A stretch of 64,000 bases of DNA, taken from NCBI RefSeq assembly GCF_018129025.1, contig NZ_JAAEDI010000010.1:1-64000 (forward strand), read 5' to 3'. The DNA is from Neoroseomonas terrae (GTDB lineage: Bacteria > Pseudomonadota > Alphaproteobacteria > Acetobacterales > Acetobacteraceae). Position numbers and translations under genes: made by a program. The notes beneath the pieces were generated by a model, which did no database searches, was not told the origin of the DNA, and saw only the letters and a program-made list of their open reading frames with translations. Shown in pieces: positions 44,076-52,291 of the stretch; within the stretch, counting starts at the first letter, position 1, and each line of letters starts with the position of its first letter.

Positions 44076-44335
44076 GTCTGGTTCCTGTGCAGTCAGCTTC
44101 TGCCGGCGGCCATGCGCATCGCGACGGCGCAGCGGCATTGCGCTACGTTCCGACGAACATCGTCAGCCAGGCATGAGGTCGAGGCGGGGCGCGATCGCTC
44201 CGGTTCCACAGCGGTATCCATTCGACGCGCTCCTGCCATCCGAGCGTCCTTCGTCGCGGATCAGCGAACTCCCTGGTCCGCGAGTATGTTCCCGGCCGGG
44301 AAGCGATCAAGACGGGACTGCAGCCGAGCGGCACA
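44076..44335. other. Divergent promoter region of module A and IclR
   Basis: With the palindrome that follows, this makes a 308-base non-coding stretch between the SDR gene and the IclR gene. It should contain both promoters. Apart from the palindrome at 44336 I recognise nothing in it; the open frames across it have no family features. Confidence 0.5.
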
Positions 44336-44351
44336 CATCACATATGTGATG
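44336..44351. promoter_or_regulatory. 16-base perfect palindrome, operator candidate
   Basis: CATCACATATGTGATG is a perfect palindrome ending 32 bases before the IclR ATG at 44384. It stands out as AT-rich in GC-rich surroundings. Position and symmetry suit autoregulation by the adjacent IclR protein and control of the divergent module A. Confidence 0.6.
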
Positions 44352-44383
44352 CATCCATTCCCTAACGTAATATACTCCGGGGC

Positions 44384-45154
44384 ATGTCAGACGACCGCGT
44401 CATCAAGTCCGTCGGCCGGACGCTCGACCTGCTGGAGTATTTCGACGAGGTACGGCGCCCGGTCAGCGTCACGGAGGTCGCGCGGGCGCTGGGCATGCCG
44501 CAGTCGAGCAGTTCCGCCCTGCTTCGCAGCATGGTCGCACGCGGCTACTGCGAGGCGGATATGACGGCGCGCCGTTACAGCCCGACATCCCGCGTCACCC
44601 TCCTCGGATCCTGGATCGAGGCGCCGCTGTTCGAGGATGGCGCCGTGCTGCGCGTCCTCAACGAAGTGCATGACGCGACGGGCGAACTGGTGTTGCTCGG
44701 CGCACTCAGCGGGCTCAAGGTCCGCCACATCTACTCTCTCGCCGCGCGGCAACCTGGACGGCCGAAGACGAGGCGGGGCACGATTCGCCCCCTGGGGCGG
44801 TCGGGAATGGGGAACCTGTTCCTCGCGACCTTCCCCGATCGCCAGATCGCCCGGCTGGTTCACCGCATCAATGCGGAGGAACGCAGCATCGCCTATCACA
44901 TCCATCTGCAGACATTGATGGAGGAGATCGCCGCCATCAGACGGCAAGGCTACGCCGTCGCCCTGGACAAGATGGAAGCCGGCATCGGCGGCGTGAATGT
45001 CCTGTTGCCGTCTCTGGGGCGCATGGGCGCCACGGCCGTGGCGGTGTCGACGCTGTCGGAGATCGTCGCGGAGCGCCACGCCGCGCTCTTTGCCCTGATC
45101 CGGGCCGCGGTACGTCGCAATCTTCAACAGGACCTGCCGCGCATCGGCCCGTAG
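44384..45154 (+). CDS. IclR-family regulator of the paired modules
   Basis: IclR-type regulator, 256 aa. The helix-turn-helix is at about residues 27-56 (VSVTEVARALGMPQSSSSALLRSMVARGYCE), followed by an effector domain with RPLGRSGMGNLFLATFPD and VSTLSEIVAERH. It lies between modules A and B, divergent from A. Its end is 18 bases from the convergent racemase-family gene. Confidence 0.9.
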   Translation: MSDDRVIKSVGRTLDLLEYFDEVRRPVSVTEVARALGMPQSSSSALLRSMVARGYCEADMTARRYSPTSRVTLLGSWIEAPLFEDGAVLRVLNEVHDATGELVLLGALSGLKVRHIYSLAARQPGRPKTRRGTIRPLGRSGMGNLFLATFPDRQIARLVHRINAEERSIAYHIHLQTLMEEIAAIRRQGYAVALDKMEAGIGGVNVLLPSLGRMGATAVAVSTLSEIVAERHAALFALIRAAVRRNLQQDLPRIGP

Positions 45155-45172
45155 CGTCGCCGGCCGCGGCGC

Positions 45173-46021
45173 CTACACCACCCTGCGCGGCCGCCAGCGG
45201 CGCGGCGGATCGCTCGGGAAAGCCAGGCCGCTGGCATCCCGGCCGAGGCGAAGCAGCATGCGTGCCATCTCGATGGCGCAGCTGTAGCCCTCCAGCACCG
45301 GCACATCCCATCCGGCCTCACGCAGGCGCGCCTCGATGAGCGGCCGCATCCAGTAGGCCGCCGAGCAGCCAAGGATCAGGGTCTCGGCACCATCCTCGAG
45401 GATCGCGGACTCGCCTGCCGCGACGGCAGCGTCCAGCATTGCAGATGGCTCACCGCGCAGGGCGCGCGCCTTCTCCTCGGCAATGGACTGCGGGCCATCA
45501 TGAGTCGGGCGCGGTAGCGGATGGTTGATGTTGCGGACAGCGACGCAATGCTCGGTGAACCGGTACTGCACGACGAGCTGGGCCATTTGCGTGTTGTGCT
45601 GCTCCGATATGTCGATGACGCCGAAGCGATGGCCGAGCATCGTGGCGAGATGCATCTGCGCATGCGCGCAGCTCGTCACGGGAATGCCGTGCCGCCGGCC
45701 GATGTCGCGGCATTCGAGAAATCCCGGATCGCCGCCGCCCAGCAGCACGATCGCGTCGTATTGCTTGCTCTCGCACGCCTCACGGACGATCCGGACGCGA
45801 TTGGCGCCGACGATCAGGAACTCCTCGCGGGTCTCGACCGGCCAGTCCCCATGTGTCGCGCGCGCGCCCGGATGTGCCGTCCATTCCGTATCGGCGAGCA
45901 AGTGCGCGACATTCGCATAGTCCATGACCAGCGCCTCACGCGGGCCGTCATGGGGGCGCAGCGCGTAGGCGCCCTCGGACAGCTGGAAGGCGTTCACGAG
46001 CAGGAGGCGGGGCGGCTTCAT
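45173..46021 (-). CDS. Asp/Glu/hydantoin racemase-family protein
   Basis: Member of the Asp/Glu/hydantoin racemase superfamily, 282 aa. LLGGGDPGFLECRDIGRRHGIPVTSCAHAQMHLATMLGHRFGVID covers the first half, with Cys in SCAHAQ rather than at the usual first-site position. The second-site Cys is in LILGCSAAYWM. The ATG at 46021 begins at the MKPPRLLLVNAF strand; the longer upstream frame lies in the GntR gene. Racemase, maleate isomerase or decarboxylase activity are all possible in this fold. Confidence 0.82.
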   Translation of the reverse strand: MKPPRLLLVNAFQLSEGAYALRPHDGPREALVMDYANVAHLLADTEWTAHPGARATHGDWPVETREEFLIVGANRVRIVREACESKQYDAIVLLGGGDPGFLECRDIGRRHGIPVTSCAHAQMHLATMLGHRFGVIDISEQHNTQMAQLVVQYRFTEHCVAVRNINHPLPRPTHDGPQSIAEEKARALRGEPSAMLDAAVAAGESAILEDGAETLILGCSAAYWMRPLIEARLREAGWDVPVLEGYSCAIEMARMLLRLGRDASGLAFPSDPPRRWRPRRVV

Positions 46022-46040
46022 CAGGGGTATCCTTGCACGT

Positions 46041-46742
46041 CTAGGTTCCGGGCTCATGGCTCGCCATCGCGTCCACCGTCGCCTGGAGATGGGCGATGAT
46101 GATGGCTTCGGCGCTCGCCGCATCGCGCGCCTCGATGGCCTGGAGCAGCGCCCAATGCTGCTCCCGCTGCCGCTCGATGCCGAGTTCCCGCGCGTGGGCG
46201 CGGACGTAGCGGTCCACATTGGTCCGCAACTCGCGGATCTGCTCGATGAGTCGTGGCCAGCGTGACGCCGCGTGGATGCCATCATGGAAGCTTGCATTCA
46301 GTGCCATCCAGGCCGCGTCGCGCCGGCGGAGCCGGTCGATGCGCTGCAGGATGCGACGCAGGCCCAGGATCTCGTGCTCCGTGATGTTCGATACGCATCT
46401 GGCGACGCAGAGGCGTTCGAGCGCGATCCGGATCCCGAACAGCTCCTCGACATCCGCGGCCGTCAGCCTGGTCACCTCGACACCGCGATACGGCAGGACG
46501 GACACCAGCCCCTCGCCTTCGAGTTGCTTCAGCGCATCGCGCACGGGTGTACGGCTGACGCCATGCGCGGTGGCAATTTCATCGATGTCCAGCCGGCTTC
46601 CCGCGCCAAGCTCACCGCGAAGAATGCGGTCGCGCAGCACTCGCGCCACTAGCTCCTGCCGGCTCGGAAAGGCTGAGGCACTCTCGATAGGCGCTGCGGT
46701 TCGGCGGCGAGAGGGCTTGCGGGTACGATCGGTGTCAGTCAT
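46041..46742 (-). CDS. GntR-family regulator, FCD type
   Basis: GntR/FadR-type transcription factor, 233 aa. The winged helix is at about 25-92 (LVARVLRDRILRGELGAGSRLDIDEIATAHGVSRTPVRDALKQLEGEGLV), followed by an all-helical FCD effector domain. The only credible start is ATG at 46742, which has no ribosome site of its own. A strong site 25 bases upstream serves a start-stop codon pair instead. It is divergent from module B with just 31 bases between start codons. Confidence 0.9.
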   Translation of the reverse strand: MTDTDRTRKPSRRRTAAPIESASAFPSRQELVARVLRDRILRGELGAGSRLDIDEIATAHGVSRTPVRDALKQLEGEGLVSVLPYRGVEVTRLTAADVEELFGIRIALERLCVARCVSNITEHEILGLRRILQRIDRLRRRDAAWMALNASFHDGIHAASRWPRLIEQIRELRTNVDRYVRAHARELGIERQREQHWALLQAIEARDAASAEAIIIAHLQATVDAMASHEPGT

Positions 46743-46755
46743 GCTGACTAATATA

Positions 46756-46761
46756 TTACAT
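46756..46761 (-). promoter_or_regulatory. Start-stop minimal uORF before the GntR gene
   Basis: On the minus strand GGAGGA (46772-46767) is followed after five bases by ATG directly joined to TAA. The GntR ATG lies 13 bases further on with no ribosome site. Ribosomes recruited here would terminate at once and could reinitiate at the GntR start. The overlapping TAATATATTA (46749-46758) is a 10-base palindrome and could also be a promoter or operator element. Confidence 0.45.
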
Positions 46762-46773
46762 ATCTTTCCTCCG

Positions 46774-47358
46774 ATGGAGAGCCCCCTGCCTTTTCTGCCT
46801 GACCCCGACCTTGCCGCGGACCCTGCCCTGGCCGCGACCTTCAGCCGCGTCGAACAAAGCCGTGGCTGGGTCTCCAACGCGATGCGGGCCTTCGCTCATG
46901 CGCCGGAGGGATTGAGTGCCTTCTCGGCAGTCGGTCACTATGGCCGCTACGGCACGGCGCTGACGGAGGTGCAGCGTGAGCTGACGATCCTCATCGTCGG
47001 CCGTTCGGTGCCGTATGCCTGGACGCATCATGTCCCGCTGGGCCTGCAGGCCGGCATCAGCCAGCAGCAGATCGACACCATCGCGCGCGGCGAGGTGCCC
47101 AGCGACCTTCCCAAGGCGGACCGCACTCTGTGCGCCTATGTCTTTGCCTTCCTGGCGGGCAAGGGCACATCGCCCGCGATGGCAGACGCGCTGGGTGCGT
47201 CGTTCACGCCGCGCCAGGTCACGGACATCACCCTGCTTGCCGGCTACTACCTCGCGCTCGGCATGAGTATCCTCTCGCTCGGCGTGGAGGTAGAGCCGCC
47301 CGAGATCCTGGCCATTGAGCTCGAGTGGCAGCGCAAGCAGGCCAGCAGGAGGGATTGA
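46774..47358 (+). CDS. Carboxymuconolactone decarboxylase-like protein, module B
   Basis: CMD/AhpD-superfamily protein, 194 aa, no CxxC pair. It shares with the protein at 41744 the blocks GRYGTALTEVQREL, YAWTHHVPLG, SFTPRQVTDITLLAGYYLALGMS and the SRGWVSNAMRAFAHAPEGL start. The ATG at 46774 has no Shine-Dalgarno sequence. With an AT-rich element 20 bases upstream, the transcript may be nearly leaderless. It is the first gene of module B. Confidence 0.85.
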   Translation: MESPLPFLPDPDLAADPALAATFSRVEQSRGWVSNAMRAFAHAPEGLSAFSAVGHYGRYGTALTEVQRELTILIVGRSVPYAWTHHVPLGLQAGISQQQIDTIARGEVPSDLPKADRTLCAYVFAFLAGKGTSPAMADALGASFTPRQVTDITLLAGYYLALGMSILSLGVEVEPPEILAIELEWQRKQASRRD

Positions 47359-47361
47359 TCC

Positions 47362-48195
47362 ATGTCACGTCACATCGCCTGCCTTTCCTTCGATTTCGAT
47401 ACCTGGTCCGGCTTCGTGGCGCGCGGCATGTCGACCCCGACGCCGGTGTCGCGTGGCGAGTTCGGCGTGATCGGCGCGGGGCGGATTCTCGATCTGCTCG
47501 GCAGCCGCGGAATCAAGTCGAGCTGGTATGTGCCCGGCGTCGTCATCAAGACCTATCCGGCCGCCGTAGAGCGCGTGGTCAAGGAAGGCCACGAGATCGG
47601 CCACCACGGCTGGAGCCACGTGCCGCCCGCCTGGCTGCCCGCCGATCGCGAGGCCGAGGAGTTCGAACGGGCCGTCGAGACAATCCGTGAACTGACGGGC
47701 AAGGGTCCCGTTGGCTATCGGTCACCGTCATGGGACATCAGCGACCGCACGATCGATCTCGTGTTGAAGCATGGCTGCCGCTACGACAGCAGCATGATGG
47801 GGCATGATTGCTCGCCCTATTTCGCCCGCCGCGGCGACAAGGTCGCCGCCGACGCGCCAATGGAATTCGGTCCGTTGACGGACCTCGTCGAGATCCCGAT
47901 CAGCTGGTCGCTCGACGACCATCCGCATTTCGAGTTCATCCGCAGCAAGGACGAGGTCCTGCCCGGGCTCTCCAACGCGAACGCCGTGCTCGAGAACTGG
48001 ATCGCGGATTTCGAGTATATGCGCCGCACCACGGAGTGGGGGATGCTGGCCTATACCTTCCATCCCTACGTGATCGGCCGCGGCCACCGCATGCTGATCC
48101 TCGAGAAGCTGATCGATGAGTTGACCCGCATGGGCGCCGTCTTCCTCACGCTCGACGAGGTCCAGCAGGAATTTCGGGCGCGGTCCGCCGCCTAG
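47362..48195 (+). CDS. Polysaccharide deacetylase-family protein, module B
   Basis: NodB-fold hydrolase, 277 aa. It has the metal-type motifs LSFDFDTW at the N terminus and HEIGHHGWSH near residue 77, then VGYRSPSWDIS and a C-terminal YTFHPYVIGRGHR. There is no signal peptide, so it probably acts in the cytoplasm on a small amide, as PuuE-like members do. It follows the CMD-like gene by three bases. Module A has no counterpart, but the cluster at 20495-30744 has a distant relative (23100). Confidence 0.88.
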   Translation: MSRHIACLSFDFDTWSGFVARGMSTPTPVSRGEFGVIGAGRILDLLGSRGIKSSWYVPGVVIKTYPAAVERVVKEGHEIGHHGWSHVPPAWLPADREAEEFERAVETIRELTGKGPVGYRSPSWDISDRTIDLVLKHGCRYDSSMMGHDCSPYFARRGDKVAADAPMEFGPLTDLVEIPISWSLDDHPHFEFIRSKDEVLPGLSNANAVLENWIADFEYMRRTTEWGMLAYTFHPYVIGRGHRMLILEKLIDELTRMGAVFLTLDEVQQEFRARSAA

Positions 48196-48281
48196 GCCGC
48201 GCACTGACTCGGGGGCAACGGCCTGCAAGAGCCGCGACACGACCAGCAACGGCTTACGAACCCTTGCTTGCGAGAGACACC

Positions 48282-49247
48282 ATGCGTCGACGCGATGTCG
48301 TCCTTCCGTTGCTCCTGTCATTGGCCGCGCCGTCGATCGCGCGCGCTCAGGCATGGCCGGCGCGCCCTATCCGCATCGTGGTGCCCGTGCCGCCCGGTGG
48401 CGGCACCGACATCATCAGCCGTCTGCTCCAGCCGCATCTGCAGGAGCGCCTCGGCCAGAGCGTCGTCATCGAGAATCGCCCCGGTGGTGGCAGCACGATC
48501 GGCACGACGAACATCGCTCAATCCCCGGGCGACGGCTACTCGCTGCTGATGATCGACAGCGCCATCGCGGTGAATCCGTTCCTCTATGCGCGGCTGTCCT
48601 ACGATGCCAACCGCGACCTGCAGCCGGTGTCGCTGGTTGCGACGGCGCCCGTCATCCTCGTCACGCATCCATCCTTCCCGCCCCGTAGCGTGCAGGAACT
48701 GATCGCCTATGCCCGCGCCAATCCGGGCCGGGTGAACTTCGCGTCCGGCGGCAACGGGGCCTCGACGCATCTCTCCGGCGAGATGCTGCGCTCCGTCGCC
48801 AGCATCGACATCGTCCACATTCCCTATCCCGGCACGGGACCCGGCGTCGCCGCGCTGCTCGGCGGCCAGGTGCAGATGATGTTCGCCGGGATCAGCTCGA
48901 CGCGACAGCATATCGAAGGCGGCGCGCTGCGCGCCCTTGCCGTGACCGGCGCCGATCGCTCACCGGCGGTACCCACCGTCCCGACCTTCTCCGAAGCCGG
49001 CCTACCGGCCATGAGCGCGGAGACGATCTGGGGGCTCTGGGCGCCGGCCGCGATGTCACCCGAGATCGGCGAGCGGCTCGCGCGCGAGATCTCGGCGATC
49101 CTCGCCATGCCGGAGGTGCAGCGCCGCGCCGTCGAACTTGGCTTCGTGACCGTCGGATCGAGCCCCGCGCAGTTCCGCGAACGCTACGCGCGTGAACTCG
49201 CCACATGGGGTCCCATCGTCCGGCAATCAGGTGCTAGGGCCGACTGA
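48282..49247 (+). CDS. Bug-family receptor, module B (GGNGASTH type)
   Basis: Bug/TctC-type receptor, 321 aa from the ATG at 48282 (GAGAG upstream; the TTG six codons earlier is less likely). The signal peptide ends PSIARAQ. It is followed by WPARPIRIVVPVPPGGGTDIISRLL, VVIENRPGGGSTIG, FASGGNGASTHLSGEM and HIPYPGTGPGVAALLGGQ. It pairs with the receptor at 40741. The SDR gene starts one base after its stop. Confidence 0.91.
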   Translation: MRRRDVVLPLLLSLAAPSIARAQAWPARPIRIVVPVPPGGGTDIISRLLQPHLQERLGQSVVIENRPGGGSTIGTTNIAQSPGDGYSLLMIDSAIAVNPFLYARLSYDANRDLQPVSLVATAPVILVTHPSFPPRSVQELIAYARANPGRVNFASGGNGASTHLSGEMLRSVASIDIVHIPYPGTGPGVAALLGGQVQMMFAGISSTRQHIEGGALRALAVTGADRSPAVPTVPTFSEAGLPAMSAETIWGLWAPAAMSPEIGERLAREISAILAMPEVQRRAVELGFVTVGSSPAQFRERYARELATWGPIVRQSGARAD

Positions 49248-49248
49248 C

Positions 49249-50037
49249 ATGACTGCAGCCTCTTCCCTACCCGCCAAGGTGGTCCTGATATCGGGCGGCG
49301 GGGGCGGCATCGGCAGCGCCGCGGCGCGTGCGTTCGGCGCCGCCGGCTATGGCGTCGCCATCGCGGATCATCGGTTGGACAGGGCCGAGGCGGCCGCCGC
49401 CAGCGTGGTCGCTGCCGGTGGCATGGCCCTGGCAATCGAGACCGACGTCACGGACGACGCCAGTGTCGCCGCAGCCGTGGCTGCGACGCTCGATCGGTTC
49501 GGTCGACTCGATGCGCTCTACAACTGCGCGGGCGGCACCGATCCGGCGGACGGCCCCGTGACAGATGTTCCGCTGGACGCCTTCGATCGCACCATCAACC
49601 TCGATCTGCGAGGTACCTTCCTTTGCTGCCGGCACGCGATCCCCGCGATCATCCGCGCCGGGGGCGGTGCGGTGATCAACATGTCCTCGGGGGCGGCGCT
49701 GCGCGGCGCCAGCCCGTATCACTGCTACAGCGCCGCGAAGGGTGCCATCCTGTCGCTGACGCGGGCGCTGGCCGGCCATTACGCGAAGCAGGGCGTGCGC
49801 GTGAACTGCATCGCCTCGGGCCGTGTCATGACGGAACGGGTGATCGGTATCTGGGGCACGCTGGAGGAATCCGTCGGCCGTGATCCGCAGGATCCGGTCG
49901 GCCGCCAGCGCGACTATCCCTTCTGGATCGGCGAACCCGAGCACATCGCAGCCACCGCCGTGTTCCTCGCCTCCGACGGTGCCCGCATGATCACGGGCGC
50001 GACCGTCCCGGCTGATGGGGGGCGCTCGGCATACTGA
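49249..50037 (+). CDS. SDR-family oxidoreductase, module B
   Basis: Short-chain dehydrogenase, 262 aa. The cofactor loop is ISGGGGGIGSAAARAF, then YNCAGG, the catalytic NMSSGAALRGASPYHCYSAAKGA, and the end VPADGGRSAY. Those last two blocks and the DYPFWIGEPEHIAATAVFLAS region match the SDR at 43287. The ATG at 49249 follows the Bug stop by one base, so the two are probably translated together. Confidence 0.9.
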   Translation: MTAASSLPAKVVLISGGGGGIGSAAARAFGAAGYGVAIADHRLDRAEAAAASVVAAGGMALAIETDVTDDASVAAAVAATLDRFGRLDALYNCAGGTDPADGPVTDVPLDAFDRTINLDLRGTFLCCRHAIPAIIRAGGGAVINMSSGAALRGASPYHCYSAAKGAILSLTRALAGHYAKQGVRVNCIASGRVMTERVIGIWGTLEESVGRDPQDPVGRQRDYPFWIGEPEHIAATAVFLASDGARMITGATVPADGGRSAY

Positions 50038-50129
50038 CTGACGGACCGCCCGTCGCGGCGGCCGCAACGAACAATATCAAGCACAACGAGGGCAACGCAG
50101 CGGCATCTCAAGCCGGAGAGTCTAGTACC

Positions 50130-51113
50130 ATGAGTGAATTCCCGCTCTCGCGCCGTCGCTGGCTGGGCGGCGTCGCGACATCGTTCCTGGCCACGCCCGC
50201 GCTGTCGCAACCGAGTTGGCCGGATCGCAGCATTCGCGTCCTGGTCGGCTACCCTGCCGGCGGCGCCAACGACCTGGTCGCCCGCGCCATCGCGGCCCCG
50301 CTTTCCGATGCGCTCGGACAGCCTGTCGTGGTGGAGAACCGCACCGGCGCGGCAGGCGGCATCGCAGCGGAGGCAGCCGCCCGCGCGACGCCTGACGGCT
50401 ACACGCTCTACATGATCTCGAGCGCGCAGGTCCTCGCGCCCAGCATCCGGCGCAGCGTGCCGTTCGACCCTGTGCGTGACTTCACCTACATCTCGCTGGG
50501 TGCCCGCGCGCCGTACTTCCTGGCGGTGCACCCGTCGCTCGGCGTCAACACCGTCGGCGAGCTGGTGGCTCTGGCGAAGGCGCGGCCTGGGGCGATCAGC
50601 TTCGCCTCGTCCGGCGTCGGCGCGGGCCCGCATCTGACGATGAGCTACTTCATGAGCGTCGCGGGCATCGAACTCGACCATGTCCCCTATCGCGGCGACG
50701 CCGATGCCATGATCGATCTCGTCGCGGGCCGCGTCCCCGTGTCGTTCATTTCCGTGGCGCCGACCGTGCCGCACGTCCAGGCCGGCCGCCTCAAGGCCCT
50801 CGCGGTGTCGGGTGCCGAGCGGGTCTCGGTCGCGCCTGAAGTGCCCACAGTGGCCGAGAGCGGCTACCCGGGATTCGCGATGGACGCCTGGTGGGGCCTC
50901 GCCGGACCCGCCGGGCTCCCGGCATCGGTCGTGAACCGCATCGCGCGGGAGGTTCGCCCGATCCTCGATGCCCCGTCGTTCGCCGAACGCTTCGCGGCCT
51001 CGGGTGTTGTCCCGAGCAAGGTTGGCCCCGCGGAGTTCACCCAACTCGTTCGCGATGATCGCGTGCGATTCGACCGGATCGTTGAAACAGCACGGATCCC
51101 CGTGCAGGACTGA
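50130..51113 (+). CDS. Bug-family receptor, module B (YPAGGAND type)
   Basis: Bug/TctC-type receptor, 327 aa. The signal peptide runs SRRRWLGGVATSFLATPALSQ, with a Tat-like core. The blocks VLVGYPAGGANDLVARAIAAPL, GGIAAEAAARATPDGYTL, SSGVGAGPHLTMSYFM and ESGYPGFAMDAWWGLAGPAGLPA are near copies of those in the receptor at 35919. This is the closest-looking of the five module pairs. The hydrolase gene follows after 30 bases. Confidence 0.92.
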   Translation: MSEFPLSRRRWLGGVATSFLATPALSQPSWPDRSIRVLVGYPAGGANDLVARAIAAPLSDALGQPVVVENRTGAAGGIAAEAAARATPDGYTLYMISSAQVLAPSIRRSVPFDPVRDFTYISLGARAPYFLAVHPSLGVNTVGELVALAKARPGAISFASSGVGAGPHLTMSYFMSVAGIELDHVPYRGDADAMIDLVAGRVPVSFISVAPTVPHVQAGRLKALAVSGAERVSVAPEVPTVAESGYPGFAMDAWWGLAGPAGLPASVVNRIAREVRPILDAPSFAERFAASGVVPSKVGPAEFTQLVRDDRVRFDRIVETARIPVQD

Positions 51114-51143
51114 CCAGACCGACCCAAGGGAGCGTAGCCGAGC

Positions 51144-51965
51144 ATGACCGAAGCATCGACGTTCACCGCCAGTGATGGCGAGACCATTGCCTACTACATC
51201 GACGATTTCACCGATCCCTGGCGCGATGCGCCGGTCATGTTCCTGCTGCACTCGGCGATGGGGAACTCCCAACGCTTCTACTCGTGGGTTCCGGGACTGG
51301 CCCGGCATTTCCGGCTGATCCGCATGGACACCCGCGGCCATGGCGGTTCCAGCGTCCCGGCGCCGTCGGTTCCGCTGACGATGGACCGGATGGTGGATGA
51401 CGTGGAGGAGCTGATGGGCCGGCTCGGGATCGAGAAGGCCCATCTGACCGCCAATTCCGCCGGCGGCTACGTTGCGCAGAATTTGGCCATCCGCTCCCCC
51501 GGCAAGGTGCAGAGCCTCGTCGTCGTCGGGTCGACCCCGGGGCTCAGCCCCGATGCGCTCCAGTGGCTGCCGCGCATCAAGGCCGAGGGCCTGACGCCCT
51601 TCCTTCGCGACACCATTCATATGCGCTTCGACCTCGCGAGTACGGACCCTGGCATGGTGGAGTGGTTCCTGGAGCAGACTGCCGAGAATGACGAAGACTT
51701 CGTGACCCGGTTCATCGGGTACTGGGCGACCCAGGAATGGTCGGGCGAGCTCCATCGCATCGCCTGTCCGACGTTGGTCATCCTGCCCGGCGCGGAGACT
51801 GTAGGAACGGCCGCCAGCTACGATGCGATGAAAGAGCGAATCCCGGACGCGAAACTGCTGGCCTATGAGCACATGCCGCATAACATTGCCGACATGATGG
51901 CGGATCGCTGTGTCGCCGACATTCTCGCCTTCCACCGCGAGAAGTTCAGCTATCCCAAGCCATGA
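51144..51965 (+). CDS. Alpha/beta hydrolase, module B
   Basis: Alpha/beta-fold hydrolase, 273 aa, ATG at 51144 with GGGAG upstream. It has MFLLHSAMGNSQRFYSWVPG, RGHGGSSVP, the nucleophile elbow TANSAGGYVAQNLAI and the histidine in EHMPHNIAD. It is paralogous to the enzyme at 38666. As there, the acid residue is not in the usual DxxP setting (LVILPGAETVGTAASY). It is the last gene of module B. Confidence 0.88.
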   Translation: MTEASTFTASDGETIAYYIDDFTDPWRDAPVMFLLHSAMGNSQRFYSWVPGLARHFRLIRMDTRGHGGSSVPAPSVPLTMDRMVDDVEELMGRLGIEKAHLTANSAGGYVAQNLAIRSPGKVQSLVVVGSTPGLSPDALQWLPRIKAEGLTPFLRDTIHMRFDLASTDPGMVEWFLEQTAENDEDFVTRFIGYWATQEWSGELHRIACPTLVILPGAETVGTAASYDAMKERIPDAKLLAYEHMPHNIADMMADRCVADILAFHREKFSYPKP

Positions 51966-52032
51966 GGCGATGACGCTCGTCCGATGCAATGACGGAGGCA
52001 TCGGATGAAGCCAGCTGAGGTTCGCCAACCAT

Positions 52033-52059
52033 CCTTGCGGCCCACGCTGGGCCGCAAGG
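52033..52059 (+). terminator. Strong hairpin after module B
   Basis: CCTTGCGGCCCA and TGGGCCGCAAGG are 12-base perfect arms around CGC, 67 bases past the module B stop at 51965. No T-tract follows. It adjoins the end of the aminotransferase remnant, so it may be a terminator or a junction mark of the decay event. Confidence 0.55.
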
Positions 52060-52063
52060 CGGC

Positions 52064-52241
52064 GAAGTGCGTTGCTGCGCGGACATACAGACGGTCGAGA
52101 TGCCGATCCAAGAAGCATAGCCGGCCTTTCTGCAGCCGCAGCCCTTCCCACACGCCGTCGCCCGGTACGCAGTCGGCATCGAAGACGGAGACACGCGCTT
52201 CGTCGCGCGGAACCAGCGCCTAAGACGTAAACCTGACTGAT
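52064..52241 (-). pseudogene. Class IV aminotransferase N-terminal remnant
   Basis: On the minus strand the frame reads LVPRDEARVSVFDADCVPGD, then GVWEGLRLQKGRLCFLDRHLDRLYVRAAT. This is the N-terminal signature of D-alanine/branched-chain class IV aminotransferases. The first residues (QVYVLGA) lie in another frame, so there is a one-base shift near 52218. An ATC stands where the start codon would be. Similarity ends at about 52064 beside a 12-base-arm hairpin, and the catalytic lysine domain is gone. Confidence 0.7.
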
Positions 52242-52291
52242 GCGTTGCGCGGGTCGGCTGCGAAGTCCTGGCTGCCTTTCATTGGGGGCTT

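Noticed and set aside
49914-52151. 745-codon open frame on the minus strand
   Set aside because: It runs antisense through the SDR, Bug and hydrolase genes of module B and shows no domain pattern.
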